Assembly: GCF_024158145.1 (NCBI RefSeq)
Contig: NZ_JAMYXM010000003.1
Location: 186,001 to 250,000, forward strand
Length of the DNA: 64,000 nucleotides
Reading direction: 5' to 3'
Source: Notoacmeibacter sp. MSK16QG-6
GTDB taxonomy: Bacteria > Pseudomonadota > Alphaproteobacteria > Rhizobiales > Rhizobiaceae
Below the pieces are notes generated by a model, which searched no databases, had not been told where the DNA came from, and saw only the letters and a program-made list of their open reading frames with translations. Shown here piece by piece: positions 1-9,244 of this stretch (position 1 is its first letter; every line of letters starts with the position of its first letter). Position numbers and translations under genes: made by a program.

Positions 1-115
1 CGGCGAGTTTACTGAGATTTTCCCGCGACCAATCATACCAAATGGGGTCGCCGGACGAGATATCGATCAGTATGTTGCTATCGACGAGAACGGCCCGCTC
101 ATCCACGAGTCGCAT
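1..115 (-). CDS. VapC-type PIN-domain toxin, N-terminal part (runs off the window)
   Basis: The first 38 codons are visible and the gene continues beyond the window edge. They contain V-D-S-N-I-L-I-D-I, the usual first strand of a PIN domain with the first metal-binding aspartate. PIN toxins are Mg-dependent RNases, usually cutting tRNA or rRNA. The start overlaps the end of the upstream AbrB-like gene, the normal arrangement for a translationally coupled toxin-antitoxin pair. An ATG is used here; a GTG three codons further in is also possible. The family call rests on a short stretch plus context. Confidence 0.7.
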   Translation of the reverse strand, partial: MRLVDERAVLVDSNILIDISSGDPIWYDWSRENLSKLA

Positions 116-347
116 CCATCACGTCATCTGTAGAGATGGAGGGATCGCCCGTTCCCGTCAGGGCGTCGAGCGCCTTGTTAAAGCGACGAATTCTCTGTGC
201 AATGGCTTCGCGGTTTGCCTGATCGGTCGGCTCGACGATCAGACGGCCACCTTCAAAGCTGATCCGGACCTCCGAATTGGGCGCAATTCCAGCGGCGTCC
301 CGCAATGCCTTTGGTAACGTAATCTGACCTTTTTCCGACACGCGCAC
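99..347 (-). CDS. AbrB/MazE/SpoVT-family antitoxin
   Basis: An 82-residue protein beginning M-R-V-S-E-K-G-Q-I-T-L-P-K-A-L-R, the swapped-hairpin AbrB DNA-binding signature. Proteins of this size are antitoxins that bind their own promoter through the N-terminus and neutralise the toxin through the C-terminus. The gene overlaps the following PIN-domain gene, so this is most likely a VapBC-like pair in which the antitoxin is of the AbrB/SpoVT type. The start is GTG. The AT-rich stretch just upstream would hold the autoregulated promoter. Confidence 0.85.
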   Translation of the reverse strand: MRVSEKGQITLPKALRDAAGIAPNSEVRISFEGGRLIVEPTDQANREAIAQRIRRFNKALDALTGTGDPSISTDDVMDATRG

Positions 348-417
348 TGCACCGCTCCGACGGAGTAAGAATTATTCTGAAAATATCTTACCTATACGAA
401 CAAGTCAAGAACAAACG

Positions 418-936
418 CTATATCGCCCTCATCAGCGCCCGGCGTGCCACGTCGCCCACGCGATTGTTGGCATGGCAGATCGCGATGGCCAATGCGTCGG
501 CGGCATCGTCGCTGTCATAGCGCGCCTTGGGCATGAGAACCCGCAGCATCATCTGGATCTGCTTTTTGTCGCCATGACCGACGCCAATCACCGCTTTTTT
601 CACGGCGTTGGGCGCATATTCGGCGACCGGCAGCCCGGAACGCGCCGGCACCAACATCGCGATCCCGCGCGCCTGACCGAGCTTCAGCGTGGCGCCCGCA
701 TCCTTGTTCACAAATGTGATTTCGACGCTCGCCTCGTGCGGCTGCCATTTGTGGACGATATCAGCCAGCCCATCGTGCAACTGGCAGAGCCGGCTCGCCA
801 GATCGGCTTTCCCATCGGATGTGATCGTGCCGGCCGCGACGAAGCGCAGCGACGAGCCAAGGCTTTCCACAATACCCCAGCCCATCCGCCGGAGTCCGGG
901 GTCGATGCCGATAATGCGAATCGGTGATTGCGCCAT
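418..936 (-). CDS. ruvC: RuvC, Holliday junction endodeoxyribonuclease
   Basis: RuvC cuts Holliday junctions made by RuvAB during recombinational repair. With this start the protein has 172 residues, the usual family length. The four catalytic acidic residues are visible: Asp in G-I-D-P-G, Glu in V-E-I-T-F-V-N, and both Asp of D-A-A-D-A-L-A. The reading frame stays open for 11 codons upstream, to an ATG at 969, but that extension does not resemble the family and has no better ribosome site. No ruvA or ruvB is present, and yebC, which in many relatives lies next to ruvC, is some 12 kb away. Confidence 0.95.
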   Translation of the reverse strand: MAQSPIRIIGIDPGLRRMGWGIVESLGSSLRFVAAGTITSDGKADLASRLCQLHDGLADIVHKWQPHEASVEITFVNKDAGATLKLGQARGIAMLVPARSGLPVAEYAPNAVKKAVIGVGHGDKKQIQMMLRVLMPKARYDSDDAADALAIAICHANNRVGDVARRALMRAI

Positions 937-1105
937 TGCGGGACTGTGCTTCATGGCGGGAAGCATCACCAGAGAATGTGAACAAAAAAGAAACAGAATT
1001 CACGAAAATCGTTCAAACCCCGACACAAGTGCCGGATCGACAGCCTGGTTTATCCGCGCTTTCTGACGTTGTTTCGCAAACTACGCTCGCAGAAATTGAC
1101 CGTTC

Positions 1106-1627
1106 CTACCGACCGAACGCGGTGCGTAGCAAATCCATCTGCGCGCCGACCGGGTTTTCGGCGTCGAGATCGGACGCGTCAGCGCCATCGCCATAAATCT
1201 CGGCATCGACACGCTGGACAAGCCGCTGAAGCGAAAGCGAGCGGTCGACAAGGTCGAGAAACTCTTCGCTTAGTCCTTCCCAGCCCGGCGCATTGCGGTC
1301 GGACGTGGCGGCATCGAGATTGACCTTCGTTTTCTCGGCCGCCACCTGCTCGCGCGTCATTTCACCGGCATTGGCGGCACGCTGCAACAGTAGCCACGAG
1401 GCAATCTGCATGAGTCGAGTCGTCAGGCGCATGGATTCCGCCGCATAGAGTGTCGCGGAGACGCGGCTCAGTTGCTTGGCGGCAGCGCGGCCTTCGCCGT
1501 CCAGATAGCCGGCGGCGTCCTCAACGAGCGTCATGCCGGTGGCATAGAGCTCACGAAAAGAATCGGAGAAAATACGCCTCTCGGCCAACCGTACGGTCTC
1601 GCCGCTCTGTCGTTTGCTGTCGTTCAT
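1106..1627 (-). CDS. rcdA: RcdA/DUF1465 family protease-adaptor protein
   Basis: 173 residues, rich in helix. The sequence matches the DUF1465 family as I know it: F-S-D-S-F-R-E-L-Y-A-T-G-M-T-L-V-E near the N-terminus, a central R-L-T-T-R-L-M-Q-I-A-S-W-L-L-L-Q-R helix and a C-terminal S-L-R/S-L-Q-R-L-V-Q-R-V-D segment. The Caulobacter member RcdA is an adaptor that helps ClpXP degrade the master regulator CtrA at the swarmer-to-stalked transition. The internal ATG used here is preceded by an AAGG stretch; an upstream extension of 22 codons is in frame but unlike the family. Function in this organism is inferred from the family. Confidence 0.85.
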   Translation of the reverse strand: MNDSKRQSGETVRLAERRIFSDSFRELYATGMTLVEDAAGYLDGEGRAAAKQLSRVSATLYAAESMRLTTRLMQIASWLLLQRAANAGEMTREQVAAEKTKVNLDAATSDRNAPGWEGLSEEFLDLVDRSLSLQRLVQRVDAEIYGDGADASDLDAENPVGAQMDLLRTAFGR

Positions 1628-2002
1628 CGATGTCGCCTTGTCCCGCCGCTCAATCAGCCCGCCATGCCGTCCCTTCGCAATGCGGTCGAGCAAAATTGAC
1701 CGATGAGGATGGCGTCGGCAAGCATAGCCTTAAAGAACAGTTAACGCCCAGGGAAAACGGGGAGTTCCCTGACAGGGCTATGGACAGCCAAAAAAAAGGC
1801 CGCTCGCAAGGAACGGCCATAGAAATCTTACAGGGAGCGTCAAACGGAAGGAAAGAACCATCCGGATGAAACCGGCGTGAACCGGATATGAAGAACATGC
1901 CGCAAAAAGGTTAACAAAGACCTAACGAGAGTCGATTTATCAACCTTCTCGATTCTCGCCTTGGAAAGGATTGCGACGCCCGCCTTTCGAGAAGACCGCT
2001 TC
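1628..2002. other. Intergenic region between rcdA and the acyl-CoA ligase
   Basis: I see no convincing coding region here. It holds the rcdA upstream region and, on the minus strand, about 180 nt between the ligase stop and a strong intrinsic terminator. That stretch is pyrimidine-rich on the minus strand and could be a long 3' UTR or a small RNA. Confidence 0.5.
1789..1818 (-). terminator. Intrinsic terminator
   Basis: On the minus strand a GC-rich hairpin (ggccg...cggcc with one mismatch) is followed by eight T residues. It would end transcripts coming from the acyl-CoA ligase gene, or a small RNA in the gap. Confidence 0.75.
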
Positions 2003-3634
2003 TTAGTCTCGTCGCCGCAGCATGAATTTCTGGATCTTGCCCGTCGACGTCTTTGGAATTTCCTCGAAGATGAAGTCTTTTGGCACCTTGAAACGTGCCA
2101 GCCGCTCCATGCAGTGCGTCCTCAATGTGTCCGAATCCACCTCATGCCCCGGCTTCAATTCGACATAGGCGATGGGCGTTTCACCCCATTTATCGTCGGG
2201 CCGGGCCACGACCGCGCAGGTCGAGACCGCGGCATGCGTATAGAGCACGTCCTCCACTTCGATGGAGGAGATATTCTCCCCGCCGGAAATGATGATGTCC
2301 TTGGAACGATCTTTCAGTTCAACATAGCCGTCTTCGTGGAGCACGCCGAGATCGCCGGAATGAAACCACCCGCCGGCAAACGCTTCCGCCGTCGCCTCGG
2401 GATTTTTCAAATATCCCTTCATGACGATATTGCCGCGGAACATGACCTCCCCCATCGATTGCCCGTCCGCTGAAACAGGCTTCATGGTTTCCGGGTCGAG
2501 CACAGTCATATCTTCAAGTCCGGCGTAGCGAACGCCTTGCCGCGCCTTCTTGGCCGCACTCTTCTCGCGATCCAGCGCATCCCACTCGGCCTTCCACTCA
2601 TTGACGACGGCAGGTCCGTAAACCTCGGTCAGTCCGTAAAGGTGCACCACATTGAAACCGGCATCGGCCATCGCGGCCAGCACCGCGCCCGGCGGCGGCG
2701 CAGCGGCCGTATTGAATGTGACGTCCTGCGGAAAATCACGCCGTTCGGCTTCGGGCGCGTCGATCAGAAGGCTCATCACCACCGGCGCGCCACATAGATG
2801 CGTCACCCCATGATCGGCGATGGCGTCGTATATCGGTTTGGCCCGGACCCAGCGCAGGCAGACATGGGTCGAGCCTGTCAGCGCCAGCGTCCACGGAAAA
2901 CACCAGCCATTGCAGTGAAACATCGGCAAGGTCCAAAGATAGACCGAGCCGTTACCGACCGCAGCATGGACGGTATTGTTGTACGCCATCAGGCTTGCGC
3001 CGCGATGGTGATAAACCACGCCTTTCGGGTTGCCGGTCGTACCGGACGTGTAATTCAGAGCTATGGCGTCCCATTCATCGTTCGGCAACGACCAGTTGAA
3101 GGCCGCATCGCCCTCGTCTACGAGCGCCTCGTGGTCCAACGTGCCGATCCGCTCGCCCTTGGGGTAAGGCGCGTCATCGCCGTAGTCGGGATCGTCATAG
3201 TCGACGACCAGCGGCGTGACCTTGGCCTGGCCCAGCGCATCTTTCATGACGTTCGAAAATTCGCGGTCGACAATCACGACCTTCGATTCGGCATGATCGA
3301 GCTGAAACGCAATGATCGCCGCATCGAGCCGGGTGTTCAGGCTGTGCAGCACAGCCCCAGCCATCGGCACGGCCATATGGCACTCCAGCATGGGCGGCGT
3401 GTTGGACAGCATCACCGTCACCGTGTCGCCCTTGCCGATGCCGCGCTGTTGTAAGGCGCTGGCGAGCTTGCGGGATCGTTCGTAGAACGTTTTGTAATCG
3501 CGCCGTAGCGAACCGTGAATGATGGCGGTGCGGTCCGGCCAGACCTCCGCCGCGCGCTTCAAAAAGGAGAGCGGACTCATCGGCTGGTAGTTGGCCGCGC
3601 ATTTATCGAGACCGTTTTTGTAAATGTCCGTCAT
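2003..3634 (-). CDS. AMP-dependent acyl-CoA synthetase (medium/long-chain or DmdB-like)
   Basis: A 543-residue member of the ANL adenylate-forming family, which activates a carboxylic acid to acyl-AMP and then to acyl-CoA. Visible motifs are Y-T-S-G-T-T-G-N-P-K-G-V (P-loop), Y-G-L-T-E-V-Y-G-P (A5), G-W-F-H-S-G-D (A7), the hinge and I-S-G-G-E-N-I-S (A8), and the catalytic lysine in T-S-T-G-K-I-Q near the C-terminus. The start was chosen because GGAGG lies six bases upstream. The N-terminal pattern (D-K-x-x-A-N-Y-x-P-M-S-P-L-S-F-L) is typical of the branch that includes fatty-acid and methylmercaptopropionate CoA ligases, so substrate cannot be fixed from sequence alone. Confidence 0.92.
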   Translation of the reverse strand: MTDIYKNGLDKCAANYQPMSPLSFLKRAAEVWPDRTAIIHGSLRRDYKTFYERSRKLASALQQRGIGKGDTVTVMLSNTPPMLECHMAVPMAGAVLHSLNTRLDAAIIAFQLDHAESKVVIVDREFSNVMKDALGQAKVTPLVVDYDDPDYGDDAPYPKGERIGTLDHEALVDEGDAAFNWSLPNDEWDAIALNYTSGTTGNPKGVVYHHRGASLMAYNNTVHAAVGNGSVYLWTLPMFHCNGWCFPWTLALTGSTHVCLRWVRAKPIYDAIADHGVTHLCGAPVVMSLLIDAPEAERRDFPQDVTFNTAAAPPPGAVLAAMADAGFNVVHLYGLTEVYGPAVVNEWKAEWDALDREKSAAKKARQGVRYAGLEDMTVLDPETMKPVSADGQSMGEVMFRGNIVMKGYLKNPEATAEAFAGGWFHSGDLGVLHEDGYVELKDRSKDIIISGGENISSIEVEDVLYTHAAVSTCAVVARPDDKWGETPIAYVELKPGHEVDSDTLRTHCMERLARFKVPKDFIFEEIPKTSTGKIQKFMLRRRD

Positions 3635-3840
3635 AGTTTGCCTCCTCCGGTCCTCACCGGTCATGAGAATAGGCCGGCAGACGACAACCGCAATCGTATA
3701 AGTCCATGAGCAATGGCAAGAATTGGCGGGCCGACAGGAGAGACCAGAGCTCGTCTTCTCTCTTCGTCGAAGGGATATCGCCTTGATAAGGCCATGAAGC
3801 CCGGTCCAAGAGAGGCCAAACCGATCGGCCCGAGGAGATC

Positions 3841-4509
3841 ATGACCGATACGCCATCCGACCGCTGCCGCCTTGTCCTGATGACGCCCCCTATGACGGAC
3901 GACCGCCAATTGATGACCGCGATACGCTCGGCCCTTTCGGGCGGCGATGTGGCGTCGATCATTCTTTCTGCCGGCGAGCGGCAGGAGCAGGCCTTTCAGG
4001 CGCTCGCCGAAGAGGTCATCGGCATCGCCCACGAGCAGAACATCGCCGTGATGGTTGTCGACGATACCCGCATTGCCGGGCGCTGCAACGCCGATGGCGT
4101 GCATCTGGAAGATGCGCGCGCCACAATGGCCGAAACGATGGAGCGGTTCGACGGCAAGCTCATGTTCGGCGCTGGCGGTGCGAAAACGCGACATGACGCA
4201 CTGGAACTCGGAGAAGCGCAGCCGGACTATCTGTTCTTCGGGCGGATCGGCTATGACAACAAGCCGGACCCGCATCCTCGCAATCTTGCGATGGCCGAAT
4301 GGTGGGCGCAGATGGTTGCAATCCCCTGTGTCACGATGGGCGGCTCGATTCCCGAAAGCGCTCTCGCCGTAGCCGAAACCAGATCCGACTTCGTCGCCTT
4401 GTCATCGGCTGTGTTTTCCGGCCCGGAAAGCCCGGCAGAGCGAGTCGCCGCAATTAACGAGATGCTGGATGCCGGAGCGCCCCGCTTCAGCGACGAGGAC
4501 AATGGATGA
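3841..4509 (+). CDS. Thiamine-phosphate-synthase-like (ThiE-like) TIM-barrel protein
   Basis: 222 residues with the ThiE pattern: D-D-T-R-I-A-G-R-C-N-A-D-G-V-H-L in the middle and the terminal T-M-G-G-S-I-P phosphate-binding loop. ThiE joins the pyrimidine and thiazole phosphates to thiamine phosphate. The loop that in classical ThiE reads F-P-T-x-T-K appears here as G-R-I-G-Y-D-N-K-P-D, and the protein starts with an extension, so enzymatic activity should not be taken for granted. It heads a rightward run; its stop overlaps the start of the Sel1-repeat gene by ATGA, implying translational coupling. Confidence 0.82.
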   Translation: MTDTPSDRCRLVLMTPPMTDDRQLMTAIRSALSGGDVASIILSAGERQEQAFQALAEEVIGIAHEQNIAVMVVDDTRIAGRCNADGVHLEDARATMAETMERFDGKLMFGAGGAKTRHDALELGEAQPDYLFFGRIGYDNKPDPHPRNLAMAEWWAQMVAIPCVTMGGSIPESALAVAETRSDFVALSSAVFSGPESPAERVAAINEMLDAGAPRFSDEDNG

Positions 4510-5546
4510 GACGGCTACTCGTCGGACTGCTTTTGATCGTCGCCGCCCAGTCAATCGCTCATGCCGAGACGAACCAGCCTGGTGAAGTGCTCGACAATGC
4601 CGACAGCGAAACCGGCAGCCGTCTGCTGCCGCCAACCGAGAGCCAATCCGATGGCGCGAAGCTTCCCACGGGACAGCAGAAAGGCGATCTGAAAAACGAG
4701 ATCGACGAGCGTCGTTTCGGTGAAAAGCCGGAAGATGTCGCTTTCACCGCTTTTCAACTCGGGCGGTTTCTGACCGCCATACGTCTCGCAACGCCTCTGG
4801 CCGAAAGCGGCAATCCTGCCGCGCAGACACTGCTTGGCGAGATCTATGCTGGCGGACTTGGTGTGCCGACGGATCACGACAAAGCAGCCGAGTGGTACGC
4901 CCGGGCAGCAGAGGCCGGCGTTCCGGCCGCGCAGTTCCAGTATGCGCTGATGCTGCTCGATGGCGAATATGTCGAAAAGAACGAAGCCTTTGCCGAAAGG
5001 CTTTTGAAACAGGCCGCCGAGGGCGGCAATGCCAATGCGCAGTTCAACTATGCGCAACGCCTGCTCGGGACCAATAATGCCAAGAACGTGAGCGAAGCGG
5101 CCCGGTGGTATCAGGCCGCTGCAAGGAAAGGCGTCCCCGACGCGCAATATGCCTATGCCAACTGGCTATCCGGTGAAATCGACGGCGTCACCCGTGATAT
5201 GGCCGAAGCGCGCGAATGGCTCGCCAAGGCGTCAAAGGGAGGCATGGCGGCCGCGCGGGTGGAACTCGCAACATGGCTGTTTTCCGGCAAGGGCGGCGAA
5301 CGCGATTTCGATCAGGGCTTCCGTCTGCTGCGGCAGACAGCGCGCAGCGGCAATGTCGCCGCGCAAAGTCAATTGGCCAAGGCGTATATCTACGGCTATG
5401 GCACCGACCCCGATACGATCGAGGCGGCAAGTTGGTACATCGTCGCTCGGCGCGCCGGATTGCGCGATCCGGAGCTGGACGATCTGATGGACGGGCTTTC
5501 AGGCAAACAGAAGCAGCAAGCTCTCGAGCGCGCCAATCGACGCTGA
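4506..5546 (+). CDS. Secreted Sel1/TPR-like repeat protein
   Basis: 346 residues. An N-terminal signal peptide (M-R-R-L-L-V-G-L-L-L-I-V-A-A followed by A-H-A-E) sends it to the periplasm. From about residue 100 it consists of Sel1-like repeats with the pattern A-x-x-x-L-G-x-x-Y-x-x-G-x-G-V/x-x-D-x-x-x-A-x-x-W-Y-x-x-A-A, about seven copies. Such repeats form solenoids used for protein-protein contact. It is coupled to the ThiE-like gene by a 4-base overlap and precedes efp. The specific partner is unknown. Confidence 0.9.
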   Translation: MRRLLVGLLLIVAAQSIAHAETNQPGEVLDNADSETGSRLLPPTESQSDGAKLPTGQQKGDLKNEIDERRFGEKPEDVAFTAFQLGRFLTAIRLATPLAESGNPAAQTLLGEIYAGGLGVPTDHDKAAEWYARAAEAGVPAAQFQYALMLLDGEYVEKNEAFAERLLKQAAEGGNANAQFNYAQRLLGTNNAKNVSEAARWYQAAARKGVPDAQYAYANWLSGEIDGVTRDMAEAREWLAKASKGGMAAARVELATWLFSGKGGERDFDQGFRLLRQTARSGNVAAQSQLAKAYIYGYGTDPDTIEAASWYIVARRAGLRDPELDDLMDGLSGKQKQQALERANRR

Positions 5547-5640
5547 CATGGCCCGCCAGCGGCCCGGTCTTGTTTCGGCGGACGTTTTGGGCCATTGGAC
5601 GGCCCCGACAGCGTGAAATTCTCCAACAAATGGCTACCCG

Positions 5641-6204
5641 ATGAAGATCAATGGCAACGAAATCCGCCCCGGTAATGTGATCGAGCACAATGGCGGGCTC
5701 TGGGTCGCGGTGAAGACCAATCACGTCAAGCCCGGCAAAGGCGGTGCGTTCAATCAGGTCGAACTGAAGAACGCCATTGACGGCACCAAGCTGAACGAGC
5801 GTTTCCGCGCGTCCGAAACGGTCGAGCGCGTCCGCCTTGAGCAGAAGGACTTCACCTATCTTTATGCCCAGGAAGACATGCTGGTCTTTATGGACAGCGA
5901 AACCTACGACCAGCTCGAGCTATCGCAGGAATTCGTCGGCGACCGCGCGGCGTTCCTGAAAGACGGCATGACGGTAACGGTCGAGCTTTACGAGGAAAAG
6001 CCCATTGGCATCTCCTTACCCGATCAGGTCACTCTGGAGATTGCCGAGGCCGATCCGGTGGTTAAGGGCCAGACGCAGTCTTCCTCTTACAAGCCTGCCG
6101 TTCTCGAAAACGGTATTCGCATTCTGGTCCCGCCTTTCATCGAGGCCGGTGAAAAGATTATCGTCGACACCAACGACATCACTTATGTGAGCCGGGCGAA
6201 CTGA
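5641..6204 (+). CDS. efp: Elongation factor P
   Basis: 187 residues covering the three beta-barrel domains of EF-P, which binds between the P and E sites of the ribosome and relieves stalling at polyproline runs. The tip loop [10 protein letters not shown] carries Lys33, equivalent to Lys34 of E. coli EF-P, the residue that is beta-lysylated by EpmA. No modification gene is visible in the window. The gene sits about 95 bases after the Sel1-repeat gene and before suhB. Confidence 0.97.
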   Translation: MKINGNEIRPGNVIEHNGGLWVAVKTNHVKPGKGGAFNQVELKNAIDGTKLNERFRASETVERVRLEQKDFTYLYAQEDMLVFMDSETYDQLELSQEFVGDRAAFLKDGMTVTVELYEEKPIGISLPDQVTLEIAEADPVVKGQTQSSSYKPAVLENGIRILVPPFIEAGEKIIVDTNDITYVSRAN

Positions 6205-6291
6205 TCGCCTCGCCGATTGCGTTTGCCCTGGCAGTGAAAGGCCGCGCTGAAGGGCGCGACTTCCGCTAAAGAAGACCCTCGAAAGGACATC

Positions 6292-7083
6292 ATGGCCCGC
6301 TCAGCATTGATGAATGTGATGGTCGGCGCTGCCGCCAAGGCCGGCCGCCGTCTCGCCAGGGACTTTGGAGAGGTCGAGAATCTCCAGGTTTCGGTCAAGG
6401 GACCCGGTGATTTCGTCACCAAAGCCGATCTCGAAGCCGAAAAGACGATCTTCGACGAACTGTCTCATGCGCGTCCCGATTTCGGCTTTCTGATGGAAGA
6501 GCGCGGTGAAGTAGAAGGCAAGGATTCATCCCACCGCTGGATCGTCGATCCGGTCGACGGAACGACCAATTTCCTGCACGCCATTCCGATCTTCGCCATT
6601 TCCATTGCGCTGGAGCGTGAAGGTCAGATCGTTGCCGCCGTTATCTATAACCCGATTATGGACGAGCTCTATACTGCCGAAAAGGGCAAAGGGGCATTCT
6701 TCAACGACCGTCGGTTGCGGGTCGCCAACCGGCGTCAGATGACCGATGGCCTCGTCTCGCTATCGATTCCCCATCTCGGCCGCCCCGACCATGCCAATGC
6801 TGGCCGGCAATTGCGCAATCTCATGGCCAATTCCGGCGGCATCCGCTCGCTTGGTTCAGCCGCGCTCGATCTTGCATGGGTTGCGTCCGGACGTTTCGAC
6901 GCAATCGTTCAGCAGAATATCAAACCATGGGACATCGCCGCCGGCATGATGCTGGTGCGCGAGGCGGGCGGCTTCGTTTCCGATATTCACGGGCGGGACG
7001 ACATGTTCGGCACCGGCACGATACTGGCCGCAAACGAACGGCTGATTGGTGAGCTTGAGCGGACGGTCAACAAGGGCCTGTAG
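6292..7083 (+). CDS. suhB: Inositol-1-monophosphatase family protein SuhB
   Basis: 263 residues of the Mg-dependent FIG superfamily. Both signature motifs are present: W-I-V-D-P-V-D-G-T-T-N-F-L-H and the C-terminal K-P-W-D-I-A-A-G. The E-E metal ligands occur in L-M-E-E-R-G-E. It hydrolyses inositol phosphates, and in E. coli SuhB also takes part in rRNA antitermination; which role dominates here cannot be told. GAAAGGA lies just upstream of the start. Confidence 0.95.
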   Translation: MARSALMNVMVGAAAKAGRRLARDFGEVENLQVSVKGPGDFVTKADLEAEKTIFDELSHARPDFGFLMEERGEVEGKDSSHRWIVDPVDGTTNFLHAIPIFAISIALEREGQIVAAVIYNPIMDELYTAEKGKGAFFNDRRLRVANRRQMTDGLVSLSIPHLGRPDHANAGRQLRNLMANSGGIRSLGSAALDLAWVASGRFDAIVQQNIKPWDIAAGMMLVREAGGFVSDIHGRDDMFGTGTILAANERLIGELERTVNKGL

Positions 7084-7193
7084 GACCGACGCGGGCGGGC
7101 CGAATTTTTGTTTCCGCTATGCAAGCCCATATAAGCGTGTAAGATTCGCCTTCGACGAGGCGAACGCCACACGGGCGGAAGGAGGAAACCGCG

Positions 7194-8207
7194 ATGGCGG
7201 TGACAGAAGATGATCTGACGGCGGAACGGCCGCCTCGCTCATACGATCCCGGCCGGCTTTCATCGCCACGGGTCTTCCTGCTGTCGATGGTAATCTTCCT
7301 CATCCTGTTCGGCTTCCTTGTCGCCATCCTGTCCAGACAGATCATTTCCGCCTTCATGACCAATCCGGGACTGAACGGCCTGATTCTCGGCGTCCTGATC
7401 GTCGGCATTCTTCTGGCTTTCGGACAGGTGGTCCGACTCTTCCGCGAGGTCGGATGGGTCAACTCTTTCCGCGAAGGCCTGGAATCGAAGCGCGACCCCG
7501 TTCTTCTTGCGCCGATGCGCTCGCTATTGATGCGCTCGACAGCCACGGCGCTCACCCCCGCGGCCATGCGCTCCATCCTCGATTCCATTGCCACGCGGCT
7601 CGATGAAAGCCGCGACGTGATTCGCTATCTTGTCGGCCTTCTCGTCTTTCTCGGCCTACTCGGCACCTTCTGGGGTCTGCTGCGCACCATCGGTTCCATC
7701 GGCGATACGATCCAGTCGCTCAACCCGGCGGCGACGGCTGGACCGGATATTCTCGATTCGCTGAAGACGGGTCTATCGGAACCCCTGTCGGGCATGGGCA
7801 CCGCGTTTTCTTCCTCACTCTTCGGTCTCGCCGGTTCGCTCGTTCTCGGCTTTATGGAATTGCAGGCGGGTCGCGCCCAGACGCGTTTCTACACGGAACT
7901 GGAGAACTGGCTTTCCTCTGTCACCGCGCTCGATTCCGACCTCGTGCCGGAAAGCACCAGTTCCGACGAGATGCGGGCCATGGCGGAAAGCCTGAAGGGC
8001 CTGCAGGAGGGCGGGGCCAGTCCCCGCATGACCAATGCGATGGGCTCGCTTGCCGAAGGTATTTCCGGCCTCGTGCGCAACATGCGCGGCGAGCAGCAGA
8101 TGCTGCGTGAGTGGATGAACGCTCAGGCGCAGGAGCAACAGAAAATGCGCCAGACCCTCGACCGGCTGACCGCCGCGCTGGAAGAGCGCGAGCGGCAGGA
8201 CGGCTGA
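7194..8207 (+). CDS. MotA/TolQ/ExbB-type proton-channel protein
   Basis: 337 residues with a hydrophobic segment at about 28-50, a second at about 60-82, and a TolQ-like pair around V-G-L-L-V-F-L-G-L-L-G-T-F-W-G-L and the G-M-G-T-A-F-S-S-S-L-F-G-L-A-G segment. These are the features of the inner-membrane stator family that uses the proton gradient to drive a periplasmic partner. The next gene encodes an OmpA/MotB-like protein four bases downstream, so the two form one complex. The C-terminus is a coiled-coil rich in Glu and Gln. No flagellar genes are nearby, so a general envelope role is more likely than motility. Confidence 0.88.
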   Translation: MAVTEDDLTAERPPRSYDPGRLSSPRVFLLSMVIFLILFGFLVAILSRQIISAFMTNPGLNGLILGVLIVGILLAFGQVVRLFREVGWVNSFREGLESKRDPVLLAPMRSLLMRSTATALTPAAMRSILDSIATRLDESRDVIRYLVGLLVFLGLLGTFWGLLRTIGSIGDTIQSLNPAATAGPDILDSLKTGLSEPLSGMGTAFSSSLFGLAGSLVLGFMELQAGRAQTRFYTELENWLSSVTALDSDLVPESTSSDEMRAMAESLKGLQEGGASPRMTNAMGSLAEGISGLVRNMRGEQQMLREWMNAQAQEQQKMRQTLDRLTAALEERERQDG

Positions 8208-8211
8208 GCCC

Positions 8212-9237
8212 ATGGCTCTACGGCGGCGCGCGCGCTCCAGTGTCGACTACTGGCCCGGTTTCGTCGACGCCATGGCCACGCTCCTGCTTGTCTTTACGTT
8301 TCTTCTGTCGATCTACGCCGTGGCGCAATTCATCCTCACACAGCAGATCCGGGGTCAGGACGATGTGCTGGTTCGGCTCAACAGCCAGATCAGCGAATTG
8401 ACCCGCCTTCTGGCGCTGGAACGGGCATCGAGTTCCGACAGTGACCAGGAACTGGCGGCTCTTCGCGCAAGCCTGGCGAGTGCGGAGTCCGATAGAAGCC
8501 GCTTGCAGGCCTTGTTGAACGAAGGCGCCGGCAACGATGAGAAAGCGGCCGTGAGAATCGATGACCTCTCGAGCGATCTAAACGAACAACAGGCCATCTC
8601 GGAGCGGGCGCTCAGCCAGGTCGAAATCCTCAACCAGCAGATTTTCGCTCTGCGCCGACAGATCGCAGCGCTAGAGGATGCGCTGGAAGCTTCGGAAGCC
8701 AAGGAGCGCGAGTCCAGTACGCGGATTGCCGATCTTGGCCAGCGGCTGAACGTGGCGCTCGCCCGCCGCGTTCAGGAACTGAACCGTTACCGGTCCGACT
8801 TCTTCGGACGACTGCGCGAAATTCTGGAAAACCGGGAGGGCATTTCCGTTGTTGGAGACCGTTTCGTCTTTCAGTCCGAAGTGCTGTTTTCATCCGGCTC
8901 CGAAGACCTGAACCCGGCCGGGCAGGACGAGATGAACAAGCTGGCGCAGGCGGTGAACGAACTACGTCAGGAAATCCCGGACGAGCTGGACTGGATTCTT
9001 CGTGTCGACGGGCACACCGACAATGTTCCTCTTTCCGGCACCGGCCGCATCCGGGACAATTGGGAGCTTTCTGCACAGCGCGCCATTGCAGTCGTCAAAT
9101 ACCTGGTCGATCAGGGTGTCCCAGCCGATCGCCTTGCCGCAACCGGCTTTGCCGACAATCAGCCTCTGGCGGATGGCGACGATGACGAGTCGCGGCGTCG
9201 AAACCGCCGTATCGAACTGAAGCTCACCACCCGCTGA
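8212..9237 (+). CDS. MotB/OmpA-like peptidoglycan-binding membrane protein
   Basis: 341 residues. One transmembrane helix near residues 22-43 (D-A-M-A-T-L-L-L-V-F-T-F-L-L), a long coiled-coil from about 50 to 190, and a C-terminal OmpA domain with V-D-G-H-T-D-N-V-P, N-W-E-L-S-A-Q-R-A and R-R-I-E-L-K-L. The OmpA domain grips peptidoglycan. The aspartate in the membrane helix start (F-V-D-A-M-A-T) is placed where MotB has its proton-binding aspartate. It follows the TolQ-like gene closely and is its partner. Confidence 0.9.
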   Translation: MALRRRARSSVDYWPGFVDAMATLLLVFTFLLSIYAVAQFILTQQIRGQDDVLVRLNSQISELTRLLALERASSSDSDQELAALRASLASAESDRSRLQALLNEGAGNDEKAAVRIDDLSSDLNEQQAISERALSQVEILNQQIFALRRQIAALEDALEASEAKERESSTRIADLGQRLNVALARRVQELNRYRSDFFGRLREILENREGISVVGDRFVFQSEVLFSSGSEDLNPAGQDEMNKLAQAVNELRQEIPDELDWILRVDGHTDNVPLSGTGRIRDNWELSAQRAIAVVKYLVDQGVPADRLAATGFADNQPLADGDDDESRRRNRRIELKLTTR

Positions 9238-9244
9238 CGGCGGA

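Noticed and set aside
7194-9237. Flagellar motor stator MotAB
   Set aside because: The pair has the stator fold but no flagellar genes are near, and the long coiled-coil in the second protein is unlike MotB, so only the general family is called.
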